Below, one piece after another: positions 16,450 to 25,185 of a stretch of 64,000 bases of DNA. The stretch's first letter is position 1. Every line of letters starts with the position of its first letter. Source of the DNA: Pseudomonas silesiensis. GTDB taxonomy: Bacteria; Pseudomonadota; Gammaproteobacteria; Pseudomonadales; Pseudomonadaceae. The DNA lies in assembly GCF_001661075.1 (NCBI RefSeq), contig NZ_CP014870.1, forward strand, positions 2,438,501 through 2,502,500, written 5' to 3'. The notes beneath the pieces were generated by a model that saw only the letters and a list, made by a program, of their open reading frames with translations, was not told the origin of the DNA and made no database searches. The position numbers and the translations under genes are program-made.

Positions 16450-17471
16450 TTGACCAGCCATTCGTTCCACCGTGTCGCGATGGCCGGACCGTTTTTGGCC
16501 CAGTACGCGAAGTCAAGAGTGATCTGATCCTTGGCGTAGGCAGTCGGCAGGTTGGGGGCCAGCACCGAGTCCAGGCGCGCCACGCTGTCGACGTTGACCG
16601 GCGCATAGGCGGTCAGGTTGGAGAAGTCGGCCTGTCCCTTGGCGCTGCTGGCGTTGGCCAGGAACTTCATCGCCGCGTCCTTGTTCTTCGTGCCCTTGGG
16701 GATGACCAGGATGTCGGCCATGACCAGGTTCTGCTTCCAGCTCACGCCGACCGGCGCGCCGTCTTCTTGCAGGGCGTGGATCCGGCCGTTCCAGAACTGA
16801 CCCATGCTCGCTTCACCCGAGGCCAGCAGCTGTTGCGACTGCGCACCGCCGCCCCACCAGACAATGTCTTTCTTGATGGTGTCGAGTTTCTTGAAGGCGC
16901 GATCCAGGTCCAGCGGGTAGAGCTTGTCGGCGGCTACGCCATCGGCCAGCAGTGCCAGTTCGAGCACGCCAGGGCTTGGCCATTTGTAGAGGGCGCGTTT
17001 GCCGGGGTAGGTCTTGGTGTCGAACAGCGCGGACCAGTCCTGGGGTTTTTTGGCGCCCAGCTTGCCCTCGTTGTAGCCGAGGACGAAGGAGAAGAAGAAC
17101 GAGCCGACGCCGTGATCGGTGACGAATCGCGGGTCGATCTTGTCGCGCTGGATGACCGAGAAATCGAGGGGTTCGAGCAAGCCTTCGGCGGCGGCGCGCA
17201 AGGCGAAATCGGCTTCGACATCGACCACGTCCCACTGCACGTTGCCGCTTTCGACCATGGCCTTGAGTTTGCCGTAGTCGGTAGGGCCATCCTGGACCAC
17301 GGTGATGCCGGTGGCCTTGCTGAACGGGTCGGCCCAGGCCTGCTTCTGCGCATCCTGGGTGCTGCCGCCCCAGCTGACGAAGTTGACGCTTTGAGCCGCC
17401 ATAGCCACGTGGCTGACCGTGGCCAGCAACCCGGCGAACAGTACAGCGGTTGCACCTTTGTTCAACACCAT
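16446..17471 (-). CDS. Periplasmic binding protein (PotD/PotF-like)
   Basis: The 341-residue protein starts MVLNKGATAVLFAGLLATVS, a signal peptide probably cut after AMA, then AQSVNFVSWGGSTQDAQKQA, typical of the spermidine/putrescine-binding family (SBP_bac). ATG 17471 is preferred over GTG 17477 because GAGGG is correctly spaced from it. It captures the ligand and heads the operon SBP-permease-permease-ATPase. Operator site 4 lies about 160 bases upstream. Ligand-contact residues were not assigned. Confidence 0.86.
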   Translation of the reverse strand: MVLNKGATAVLFAGLLATVSHVAMAAQSVNFVSWGGSTQDAQKQAWADPFSKATGITVVQDGPTDYGKLKAMVESGNVQWDVVDVEADFALRAAAEGLLEPLDFSVIQRDKIDPRFVTDHGVGSFFFSFVLGYNEGKLGAKKPQDWSALFDTKTYPGKRALYKWPSPGVLELALLADGVAADKLYPLDLDRAFKKLDTIKKDIVWWGGGAQSQQLLASGEASMGQFWNGRIHALQEDGAPVGVSWKQNLVMADILVIPKGTKNKDAAMKFLANASSAKGQADFSNLTAYAPVNVDSVARLDSVLAPNLPTAYAKDQITLDFAYWAKNGPAIATRWNEWLVK

Positions 17472-17730
17472 TTTCACGCCCTCATTTGTTGTGTTTTTGA
17501 GCGGGCTTGGTAATGCCCGCCTATCGGGAGCAGTAGGTCCATCTGGCCTCTAACGGCGACCGTGCCAAGGGCTGTTATTGGTGCTTTCCCTGTCGGGGGC
17601 ACTTGGCTGAAGCGATCGGTCTATGGAATATCATATTATGGTATTCCAAACTTTGTGCAAGCACTTTGCCTTACCGGCTATCAGCCAAAACAGGTTTTCT
17701 TGCGGTGCAACGCTTGCATTGATGCAGGAC
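17472..17730. promoter_or_regulatory. Promoter region of the ABC operon
   Basis: This gap holds operator site 4 and no recognisable gene. Around the site the sequence extends to GGAATATCATATTATGGTAT followed by TCC, a wider inverted repeat in which the GGAATA and TATTCC halves face each other. Confidence 0.5.
17633..17648 (-). promoter_or_regulatory. Operator site 4 (ABC transporter)
   Basis: On the minus strand this reads TGGAATACCATAATAT, identical to site 3. The operon it precedes is also on the minus strand. Confidence 0.65.
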
Positions 17731-17946
17731 TTGTAGGAGCCAGGCTTGCCGGCGAAGGCGTTCTTGCGGATGCCTTCGCTTGTAGGAGCCAGGCTTGCCG
17801 GCGAAGGCGTTCTTGCGGATGCCTTCGCTTGTAGGAGCCAGGCTTGCCGGCGAAGGCGTTCTTGCGGATGCCTTCGCTTGTAGGAGCCAGGCTCGCCGGC
17901 GAAGGCGTTCTTGCGGATGCCTTCGCCGGCAAGCCTGGCTCCTACA
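17731..17946. repeat. Tandem REP array, four 49-base units plus inverted arm
   Basis: A 49-base unit beginning TTGTAGGAGCCAGGCTTGCC and ending in GCGGATGCCTTCGC starts at 17731, 17780, 17829 and 17878. The copies are almost identical. The fourth runs into an inverted arm (GCCGGCAAGCCTGGCTCCTA, then CA, 17925-17946). The arm overlaps the end of the minus-strand ribB-like gene, whose TAG stop (17942-17944) is part of the REP arm. These are Pseudomonas REP palindromes amplified in tandem. Confidence 0.92.
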
Positions 17947-19048
17947 CGAAAGGAATGGTCTCCACGACTTCCAGGTCGTACCCGGTCAATCCCGCATATT
18001 TCAACGGCGGGCCGAGGTGACGCAGCTTGCCGACGCCCAGGTCTTGCAGAATCTGTGCGCCGGTACCCACTTCAGAATAGATGCGCGATTGCGATCGACT
18101 GAACTGCCGTGGCGGCTGGGTCAGTTGGGGCACCCGTTCGAGCAGCGCCTGGGACGATTCATGGTTGGCCAGCACCACCACGACGCCGCGACCTTCCGCC
18201 GCCACTCGCTGCAAGGCCGCCCACAATGTCCAGTTGGAAGGACCGCTGTATTCGGCACCCACCAGATCGCGCAACGGGTCGATCACGTGCACGCGCACCA
18301 GCGTCGGTTCGTCCCGGCGCAATTCACCCATCACCATTGCCATGTGGACACCGCCTTCGATGCGATCCTCAAAGGTAATCAGACGAAAGGTGCCATGCAC
18401 CGTGGGCAATTCACGTTCACCGATACGCACGACGGTGTGTTCGGTGCTGAGGCGGTAGTGGATCAGGTCGGCGATGGTCCCGATCTTGATCCCGTGCTGG
18501 CGGGCGAACACTTCCAGGTCCGGGCGACGGGCCATGGTGCCGTCATCGTTCATCACTTCGACGATCACCGAGGCGGGCGTGAAACCGGCCAGGCGGGCCA
18601 GGTCGCAACCCGCTTCGGTATGCCCGGCCCGGGTCAGCACACCGCCTTCCCTGGCGCGCAAGGGGAAGATGTGGCCGGGTTGTACGATATCCGCGGGACC
18701 CGCCCCCTGGGCGACGGCGGCGGCGACTGTACGTGCCCGGTCCGCGGCGGAGATGCCGGTGGTCACGCCGACGGCGGCCTCGATGGACACGGTGAACGCG
18801 GTGCTGAACACGCTGCCGTTGCTCGGCACCATCTGCTCGAGACCGAGGCGCTGGCAGTGGTCGTCGGTAAGGGTCAGGCAGATCAGCCCGCGGGCTTCCC
18901 GGGCCATGAAGCTGATGGCCTCGGCGGTGCAACGGTCGGCGGCCAGCAGCAGGTCGCCCTCGTTTTCCCGGTCTTCGTCGTCGACCAGCAGCACCATTTT
19001 GCCTTGGCGGTAGTCTTCGATGATTTCTTCGATGCTGTTGAAGGCCAT
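17942..19048 (-). CDS. ribB: 3,4-dihydroxy-2-butanone 4-phosphate synthase with degenerate GCHII domain
   Basis: The first roughly 200 of 368 residues form RibB: VLLVDDEDRENEGDLLLAAD, PSNGSVFSTAFTVSIEAAVG, RAGHTEAGCDLARLAG. The C-terminal half resembles GTP cyclohydrolase II, but the zinc-cysteine stretch is replaced by HVIDPLRDLVGAEYSGPSNW with no cysteines, so that activity should be lost. RibB makes a riboflavin precursor. Operator site 5 lies 35 bases before the start and the regulon uses free FMN, so it probably raises flavin supply; it may be an extra copy in the genome. The stop codon lies in a REP element. Confidence 0.85.
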   Translation of the reverse strand: MAFNSIEEIIEDYRQGKMVLLVDDEDRENEGDLLLAADRCTAEAISFMAREARGLICLTLTDDHCQRLGLEQMVPSNGSVFSTAFTVSIEAAVGVTTGISAADRARTVAAAVAQGAGPADIVQPGHIFPLRAREGGVLTRAGHTEAGCDLARLAGFTPASVIVEVMNDDGTMARRPDLEVFARQHGIKIGTIADLIHYRLSTEHTVVRIGERELPTVHGTFRLITFEDRIEGGVHMAMVMGELRRDEPTLVRVHVIDPLRDLVGAEYSGPSNWTLWAALQRVAAEGRGVVVVLANHESSQALLERVPQLTQPPRQFSRSQSRIYSEVGTGAQILQDLGVGKLRHLGPPLKYAGLTGYDLEVVETIPFV

Positions 19049-19082
19049 ATGAGGATTCTCGGTGTTTGATGGAAATACTTTG

Positions 19083-19098
19083 TGGTATACCATAATAC
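19083..19098 (+). promoter_or_regulatory. Operator site 5 (ribB / DUF1330 divergent promoter)
   Basis: TGGTATACCATAATAC is identical to site 1 and lies between the divergent ribB-like gene and the DUF1330 gene, so it could control both. Confidence 0.75.
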
Positions 19099-19119
19099 AA
19101 AATTAACCGAGAGGTCACT

Positions 19120-19416
19120 ATGAAGGCGTACTGGATTGCTCATGTAGATGTCACCGACCCCGACCAATACAGCCAATACACCCAGCGCGCGCCGAAGGCG
19201 TTTGCGTTGTATGGCGGTCGGCTGTTGGCCCGGGGCGGGCGTTGTGAAGGGCTGGAAGGTGGGCCTGCGGCGCAGCGTAATGTGGTGATCGAGTTCGACT
19301 CGTATGAGCAGGCGCTGGCTTGCTATAGATCAGACGAATATCAGGAGGCGAAACGGCACCGCGAAGGCGTGGCCCGGGCGCAGATCGTGATTGTTGAGGG
19401 TGTGGCGCCGGCGTGA
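19120..19416 (+). CDS. DUF1330-family small protein
   Basis: The 98-residue protein reads MKAYWIAHVDVTDPDQYSQY and ends EGVARAQIVIVEGVAPA. It contains the central VVIEFDSYEQALACYRSDEY stretch typical of DUF1330 ferredoxin-like-fold proteins. Family members are small dimeric alpha-beta barrel proteins of uncertain function, often beside catabolic genes. It shares site 5 with ribB, so it is probably part of the regulon. It could be an isomerase-like or ligand-binding helper; no active site is claimed. Confidence 0.82.
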   Translation: MKAYWIAHVDVTDPDQYSQYTQRAPKAFALYGGRLLARGGRCEGLEGGPAAQRNVVIEFDSYEQALACYRSDEYQEAKRHREGVARAQIVIVEGVAPA

Positions 19417-19432
19417 TTCATGGCGCCGAATA

Positions 19433-19504
19433 CCTGTAGGAGCCAGGCTTGCCGGCGAAGGCGTCCATGAAATCGCCATCGCCGGCAAGCCTGGCTCCTA
19501 CAGG
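19433..19504. repeat. REP palindrome pair
   Basis: A 26-base arm CCTGTAGGAGCCAGGCTTGC (19433 on, to 19458) is inverted perfectly at 19479-19504 around a 20-base loop. It lies between the convergent DUF1330 and NUDIX genes and may also end transcription. Confidence 0.9.
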
Positions 19505-19527
19505 GGGGCGGTGTACGACGGAAATCG

Positions 19528-20846
<1,319 letters not shown>

Positions 20847-20930
20847 GGGGTCCGCTCTGAGTGTGGCTGTCCATGCAAAAAGAGCACTGCGATCCGTGGA
20901 CCAGCGGTGCTCGATCACAACAGCCAAGGG

Positions 20931-21320
20931 TTAACTGGAGGCCTCGGCATCGGCTTCTGCGAAGGCTTCACGGGCGAGCCGGAAACTGTCCACGGCTGCG
21001 GGGACACCGCAATAAATACCGACCTGAAGCAGAATTTCGCGTATTTGTTCACGACTCAGCCCGTTACGCAAGGCGCCGCGTACATGCAGCTTGAGTTCGT
21101 GCGGCCGGTTGAGGGCCGAAATCATCGCCAAGTTTATCATGCTGCGTTCTTTAAGCGACAAACCCTCACGGCCCCAGACGTGGCCCCAGCAGTACTCGGT
21201 GACCATTTCCTGGAGCGGGCGGGTGAAATCGTCGGCGTTCTCGATGGAGCGCTTCACGTAGGCCTCGCCCAGCACCTGGGTGCGGATTTTCAGGCCTTGT
21301 TCGTACTTGTCGTTGCTCAT
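20931..21320 (-). CDS. Carboxymuconolactone decarboxylase-family protein
   Basis: The 129-residue protein has the PcaC-like pattern: WGREGLSLKERSMINLAMIS near residues 50-70 and LHVRGALRNGLSREQIREIL near 77-97, then YCGVPAAVDSFRLAREAF. It lacks the CxxC pair of AhpD-type peroxidases, so a lactone decarboxylase-like or isomerase-like role is more likely. It lies between a REP element and the GntR gene on the same strand as the aldehyde dehydrogenase operon. A place late in the pathway is inferred. Confidence 0.84.
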   Translation of the reverse strand: MSNDKYEQGLKIRTQVLGEAYVKRSIENADDFTRPLQEMVTEYCWGHVWGREGLSLKERSMINLAMISALNRPHELKLHVRGALRNGLSREQIREILLQVGIYCGVPAAVDSFRLAREAFAEADAEASS

Positions 21321-21345
21321 GTTCGTCCTCTCACCGCAGATCCCT

Positions 21346-21445
21346 TGTAGGAGCGAGCTTGCTCGCGATGGACTCAAGAGCGCCGCGTTTATCCAGTAAA
21401 CACGCGTTATCGTTAATGACCATCGCGAGCAAGCTCGCTCCTACA
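21346..21445. repeat. REP palindrome pair
   Basis: TGTAGGAGCGAGCTTGCTCG (26-base arm 21346-21371) is inverted at 21420-21445 around a 48-base loop. It separates flavin reductase 2 from the carboxymuconolactone-decarboxylase-like gene. Confidence 0.9.
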
Positions 21446-21463
21446 GGGGGTTGTGTAGACCCA

Positions 21464-21949
21464 TCAGGCCAGTGTGGGCAGCGGGCCCAGCTTGCCTTTG
21501 TGGTAGATCATCGGCGTCACCGGCTGCTCGGGCAGGATCAGGTTCTTCACCGCGCCGACGATGATCGCGTGGTCACCGCCGTCGTATTCGCGCCACAGTT
21601 CGCACTCGATGATCGCCGTCGCCTTGCCCAGCAACGGGTTGCCCAGGGCGCTGAGGTGCCATTCGATGGCCTTGGCCTTGTCCTTGCCTTTACTGGCAAA
21701 GGCATAGGCCTCGGCGGTCTGGTCGGCGGACAGCAGGTGGATCGCGAACTGCTTGCTGTCGCGCAGGATCGGGTACGTGTCAGAGGCGTAGTTGGGGCAG
21801 AACAGCACCAGTGCCGGGTCGATCGACAGTGCACTGAAGGCGCTGGCGGTGATGCCGACGATGCCGCCGTCCGGGTCCAGGGTGGTGACCACCGTGACCC
21901 CGGAAGGGAACGAGCTCATGACGTCTTTGTAAATGCCGGGTTCGATCAT
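21464..21949 (-). CDS. Flavin reductase (RutF/HpaC-like), copy 2
   Basis: The 161-residue protein matches the reductase at 9440-9925 over its whole length (about 70% identity by eye), with FPSGVTVVTT, GITASAFSALSIDPALVLF and GDHAIIVGAVKNL. It should reduce FMN for the LLM monooxygenase or another oxygenase. It lies 12 bases after the aldehyde dehydrogenase gene, in the operon headed by site 6. Two same-length paralogues in one regulon suggest gene duplication. Confidence 0.87.
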   Translation of the reverse strand: MIEPGIYKDVMSSFPSGVTVVTTLDPDGGIVGITASAFSALSIDPALVLFCPNYASDTYPILRDSKQFAIHLLSADQTAEAYAFASKGKDKAKAIEWHLSALGNPLLGKATAIIECELWREYDGGDHAIIVGAVKNLILPEQPVTPMIYHKGKLGPLPTLA

Positions 21950-21961
21950 TTCGCAAATCTC

Positions 21962-23443
21962 CTAGCGCATCACAAACGGATCAGGCATGGGAGCCTGGGA
22001 AAGGTTGATCCACACCGTCTTGAGCTCGGTGTAGGCCAGCACCGAATCGATGCCGCTTTCGCGTCCATAGCCGCTGTTCTTGAAACCGCCGATCGGCGCC
22101 ATGGCCGATACCGCGCGGTAGGTGTTGACCCAGATGATCCCGGAGCGCACGTCCCGGGCCAGGCGATGGGCGCGGCCCAGGTCGCGGGTCCAGATGCCGG
22201 CGGCGAGGCCGAACTGCGAGTCGTTGGCGATCGCCAGGGCTTCGGCCTCGTCTTTGAAGCGAATGACCGAGGCCACCGGACCGAAGACTTCTTCCTGCAT
22301 GATCTTCATCGAGTTGCTATCGCATTCGAACAGGGTCGGCTCGTAGAACCAGCCTTCGCCCAGATGCTCCGGACGCTTGCCGCCCAGGCGCAGGTGCGCA
22401 CCTTCGGCGATGGCATCGGCGACCAGGCCTTCGACCACGGCCAGTTGCTGCGCGGTGGCCATCGGCCCCATTTCGCTGCTGTCTTCCTGGGGGTTGCCGA
22501 TGCGGATGCGCTTGGCGCGTTCGACCAGGCGCTCGACGAATTCATCGTAGATCGCGTCCTGCACCAGCAGCCGCGAGCCGGACACGCAGCTCTGGCCGGA
22601 GGCCGCATAGATCCCGGCGATCGCGCCGTTGATCGCGCTGTCGAGGTCGGCGTCGGCGAAAATGATGTTTGGCGATTTGCCGCCCAGCTCCAGCGACAGT
22701 TTGGCGAAGTTCTCCGCGCTGCTGCGCACTACGTGCCGTGCCGTCGCAGCGCCGCCGGTGAAAGCGATCTTGCGCACCAGCGGGTGGCGGGTGAGGGCCG
22801 CGCCGGTGCTTGGGCCGTAACCGGTGACCACGTTGACCACGCCCGGCGGAATGCCGGCTTCCAGTGCCAGGCGCGCCAGCTCGAGAATGGTCGCCGAGGC
22901 ATGCTCGGACGGTTTTATCACGATGGTATTGCCCGCCGCCAGGGCCGGGGCCAGTTTGATCGCGGTCAGGTACAGCGGGCTGTTCCAGGGAATGATCGCC
23001 GCCACCACGCCCATGGCTTCGTGCACGGTGTAGGCAAACAGGTCCGGCTTGTCCAGGGGCAGGGTGCCGCCTTCGAGCTTGTCGGCCAGGCCCGCGGTGT
23101 AGTGGAAAAACTCCGGCAGGTAGCCGACCTGGCCGCGGGTTTCGCGGATCAGCTTGCCGTTGTCGCGGCTTTCCAGCTGCGCCAGTTGTTCCTTGTTTTC
23201 GGCGATCAGGTCGCCCAGGCGTCGCAGCAGCTTGCCGCGGGCGGTGGCGGTCAGGCCGCGCCAGGCCGGGCTGTCGAAGGCGGTCTGCGCAGCCTGTACG
23301 GCGCGTTCGACATCGGCTTCGTCGGCATCGGGCAGTTGCGCCCAGGGTTCGGCCAGGGCCGGGTTCAGGCTTTCAAAGGTCTTGCCGGACAGGGCATCGA
23401 CCCATTCACCGCCGATGCACATCTGGAAGGAGGCGAGAGTCAT
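21962..23443 (-). CDS. Aldehyde dehydrogenase (NAD(P)-dependent)
   Basis: The 493-residue enzyme has the complete ALDH set: Asn154 in IIPWNSPLY, Glu252 in LELGGKSPNI and Cys286 in ASGQSCVSGS. It oxidises an aldehyde to an acid. Its overlap with the alpha/beta hydrolase gene (ATGA) and closeness to the flavin reductase suggest it acts on the aldehyde released after ring opening, as TgnC/TgnE or a semialdehyde dehydrogenase would. Length is normal for the family. Confidence 0.9.
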   Translation of the reverse strand: MTLASFQMCIGGEWVDALSGKTFESLNPALAEPWAQLPDADEADVERAVQAAQTAFDSPAWRGLTATARGKLLRRLGDLIAENKEQLAQLESRDNGKLIRETRGQVGYLPEFFHYTAGLADKLEGGTLPLDKPDLFAYTVHEAMGVVAAIIPWNSPLYLTAIKLAPALAAGNTIVIKPSEHASATILELARLALEAGIPPGVVNVVTGYGPSTGAALTRHPLVRKIAFTGGAATARHVVRSSAENFAKLSLELGGKSPNIIFADADLDSAINGAIAGIYAASGQSCVSGSRLLVQDAIYDEFVERLVERAKRIRIGNPQEDSSEMGPMATAQQLAVVEGLVADAIAEGAHLRLGGKRPEHLGEGWFYEPTLFECDSNSMKIMQEEVFGPVASVIRFKDEAEALAIANDSQFGLAAGIWTRDLGRAHRLARDVRSGIIWVNTYRAVSAMAPIGGFKNSGYGRESGIDSVLAYTELKTVWINLSQAPMPDPFVMR

Positions 23444-24273
23444 GCAACGATCCCCTTTATCTGGTTTTGTCGGGCGTGCGCGTTGTCGAGGAATTCCAGC
23501 AACAGCTGGTTGACCAGGCGCGGCGATTCTACCGGCATCATATGCCGCTGCTCGGCGAGCACGGCAACCGTGGCGCCGGGAATTCGCTCGGCCAGTTGCC
23601 GGGCCATTTCCGGTGTCGAGCCCGGGTCCAGTTCGCCGGTGGCGACCAGGGTCGGTACCTGGATGCTCGCCAGGTCCTCGGCGCGGTACATGTCCTGGGT
23701 CGCGAACAGCTCGTAGGTGGTCAGGTAACCCTGGGGGTCATTCTCGGCCAGGGTTTGGCGCAACGCGGCGATCTGCGCCGGGTTGGCTGCCTGGTATTCG
23801 CGGCTGAACCAGCGTGACAGCGCGGCTTCGGCGTTGGCATCCGGGCCGTGCTCGGCCGCCTGGGCGGTGCGGGCGATGACGCCGGCACGCTGTTCGGCGC
23901 TGCGATTGAACACGCTGTTGAGCACCACCAGGCCTTGCAGGCGTTGCGGGTAGTGCAGGGCAAACGCCCGCGCTACCAGCCCGCCCATGGAAAAGCCGAT
24001 CACCGTCGCCTGGGGCAACTGCAGGTGGTCGAGCAGCTCCAGCAGCTGGTCGGCATAGCCGAGCAGGGGCGTGCCGCTGGCCGGACGCGGGCTGGCGCCA
24101 TGGCCGAGCATGTCGTAGGCGATCACGCGGTATTTCGTGGCCAGGCCAACGACCTGGCCGCCCCACATTTCTTTGTTCAGGCCCACGCCGTGGATCAAGA
24201 CCACGGGCTGGCCTTGGCCGGTCGCCAGGTAACTGGTGCCAGCCGGGGTACGTTCAGCGGTGAGCCGAATCAT
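23440..24273 (-). CDS. Alpha/beta hydrolase (RutD/TgnD-like)
   Basis: The 277-residue protein has an alpha/beta hydrolase fold with oxyanion HGVGLNKEMW. The triad is Ser95 in GFSMGG, Asp216 in TGELDPGST and His244 in EQRHMMP. Enzymes of this type hydrolyse carbamate, amide or enol-lactone intermediates in ring-degradation pathways (RutD, trigonelline TgnD). ATG 24273 follows GGAG at six bases; an upstream ATG at 24288 is less likely. It overlaps the dehydrogenase start by four bases. Confidence 0.86.
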   Translation of the reverse strand: MIRLTAERTPAGTSYLATGQGQPVVLIHGVGLNKEMWGGQVVGLATKYRVIAYDMLGHGASPRPASGTPLLGYADQLLELLDHLQLPQATVIGFSMGGLVARAFALHYPQRLQGLVVLNSVFNRSAEQRAGVIARTAQAAEHGPDANAEAALSRWFSREYQAANPAQIAALRQTLAENDPQGYLTTYELFATQDMYRAEDLASIQVPTLVATGELDPGSTPEMARQLAERIPGATVAVLAEQRHMMPVESPRLVNQLLLEFLDNAHARQNQIKGIVA

Positions 24274-24318
24274 GGAGCGCTCCTGCATGCCTTTTTGTTG
24301 TAGTTAGGCTGACCGGGA

Positions 24319-24909
24319 TTACTGGGCCTTTTCGGCCGCCAGTTCTTCCAGGTCGATGTAACGGTTGCCGATGCGAGGGTGCAGGCGGCCGCCGTCGGCG
24401 CAACCCAGGACCACGACGATTTCGTCGGCGCGCGGTGCATCTTCGATTTTCATTTCCAGGGTGATGTAGTGCGAACGCAGGCCTTCGTCGTCCTTGTGCA
24501 TCATCGGAATCTGGATCGAAGTGCCCGGGCCGCCGCGCTTGTTGGTGAAGCTCAGGTAGCTCTTGGCTTTCACCGCTTCGCGGTAATGGTTGCCGAAGCG
24601 CAGGGTGTGGATGACCGCCGAGGCGTGCTCGATTTCACCCTCGGCGCCGACCACGGCCGCCTTGCCATAGGCTTCGATCTTCTCGGCGCCGCCGATGATG
24701 CCGACCAGACGCTCGACCATCATGGCGCCGAGGTCGGAGCAGTTCTCGCGGATCTGTGGTTTCAGGTCTTCGACAAAACCGTTGCCCACCCAAGGGTTCT
24801 TCATGACGACGGCCAGGCCGACCATGGTCACGGGTCTGTCAGCGGCCTTGCCGCCTTCGATGAACGTTTCTTCGACGTAGCTGACGATCTTGCGGATTTC
24901 GAAACTCAT
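24319..24909 (-). CDS. Amino acid synthesis family protein (DUF1185)
   Basis: The 196-residue protein starts MSFEIRKIVSYVEETFIEGG and contains VMKNPWVGNGFVEDLKPQIR and GRLHPRIGNRYIDLEELAAE, which I associate with the AA_synth/DUF1185 family of unknown activity. It is the first gene of the operon DUF1185-hydrolase-dehydrogenase-reductase. Operator site 6 lies 40 bases upstream, making it a core pathway member. A role as a ring or lactone hydrolase is possible but no catalytic residue is identifiable. Confidence 0.75.
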   Translation of the reverse strand: MSFEIRKIVSYVEETFIEGGKAADRPVTMVGLAVVMKNPWVGNGFVEDLKPQIRENCSDLGAMMVERLVGIIGGAEKIEAYGKAAVVGAEGEIEHASAVIHTLRFGNHYREAVKAKSYLSFTNKRGGPGTSIQIPMMHKDDEGLRSHYITLEMKIEDAPRADEIVVVLGCADGGRLHPRIGNRYIDLEELAAEKAQ

Positions 24910-24949
24910 GAGCTGCTCCGTAGGAGGTTTTGGGTGTCTGTGCGTCTGA

Positions 24950-24965
24950 TGGTATACCATAATAC
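24950..24965 (+). promoter_or_regulatory. Operator site 6 (DUF1185 operon)
   Basis: TGGTATACCATAATAC is identical to sites 1 and 5 and lies 40 bases upstream of the DUF1185 start, which is read on the minus strand. Confidence 0.75.
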
Positions 24966-25059
24966 CGGAAGCACAAGTCCCTCGGATGAGTTTCTGGTCG
25001 GACGGTTTGAAAAAGGGAGATTTTCAGCGACCCCGGAATCGGTTGACGACACCGGATAC

Positions 25060-25148
25060 TGTGGGAGCGGGCTTGCCCGCGATGGCGGCGGCACATTAAT
25101 AGAGGTGTTGGCTGGCAGACTGCTATCGCGAGCAAGCCCGCTCCCACA
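25060..25148. repeat. REP palindrome pair (GTGGGAGC type)
   Basis: TGTGGGAGCGGGCTTGCCCG (25060 on) faces its near-perfect inverse at 25125-25148 around a 41-base spacer. It separates the catabolic region from the type VI secretion cluster. Confidence 0.9.
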
Positions 25149-25185
25149 AGGATCTTCGGCGAACATGAGATCGAGGGTGTTGCGG

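Noticed and set aside
17731..17946. CRISPR-like array of regularly spaced repeats
   Set aside because: The repeats are 49-base direct units with no unique spacers and match Pseudomonas REP sequence. No cas genes are present.
21359..23716. Plus-strand open frame of 785 codons opposite the aldehyde dehydrogenase
   Set aside because: The minus strand encodes a complete ALDH with catalytic Asn, Glu and Cys. The plus frame is a codon-bias shadow.
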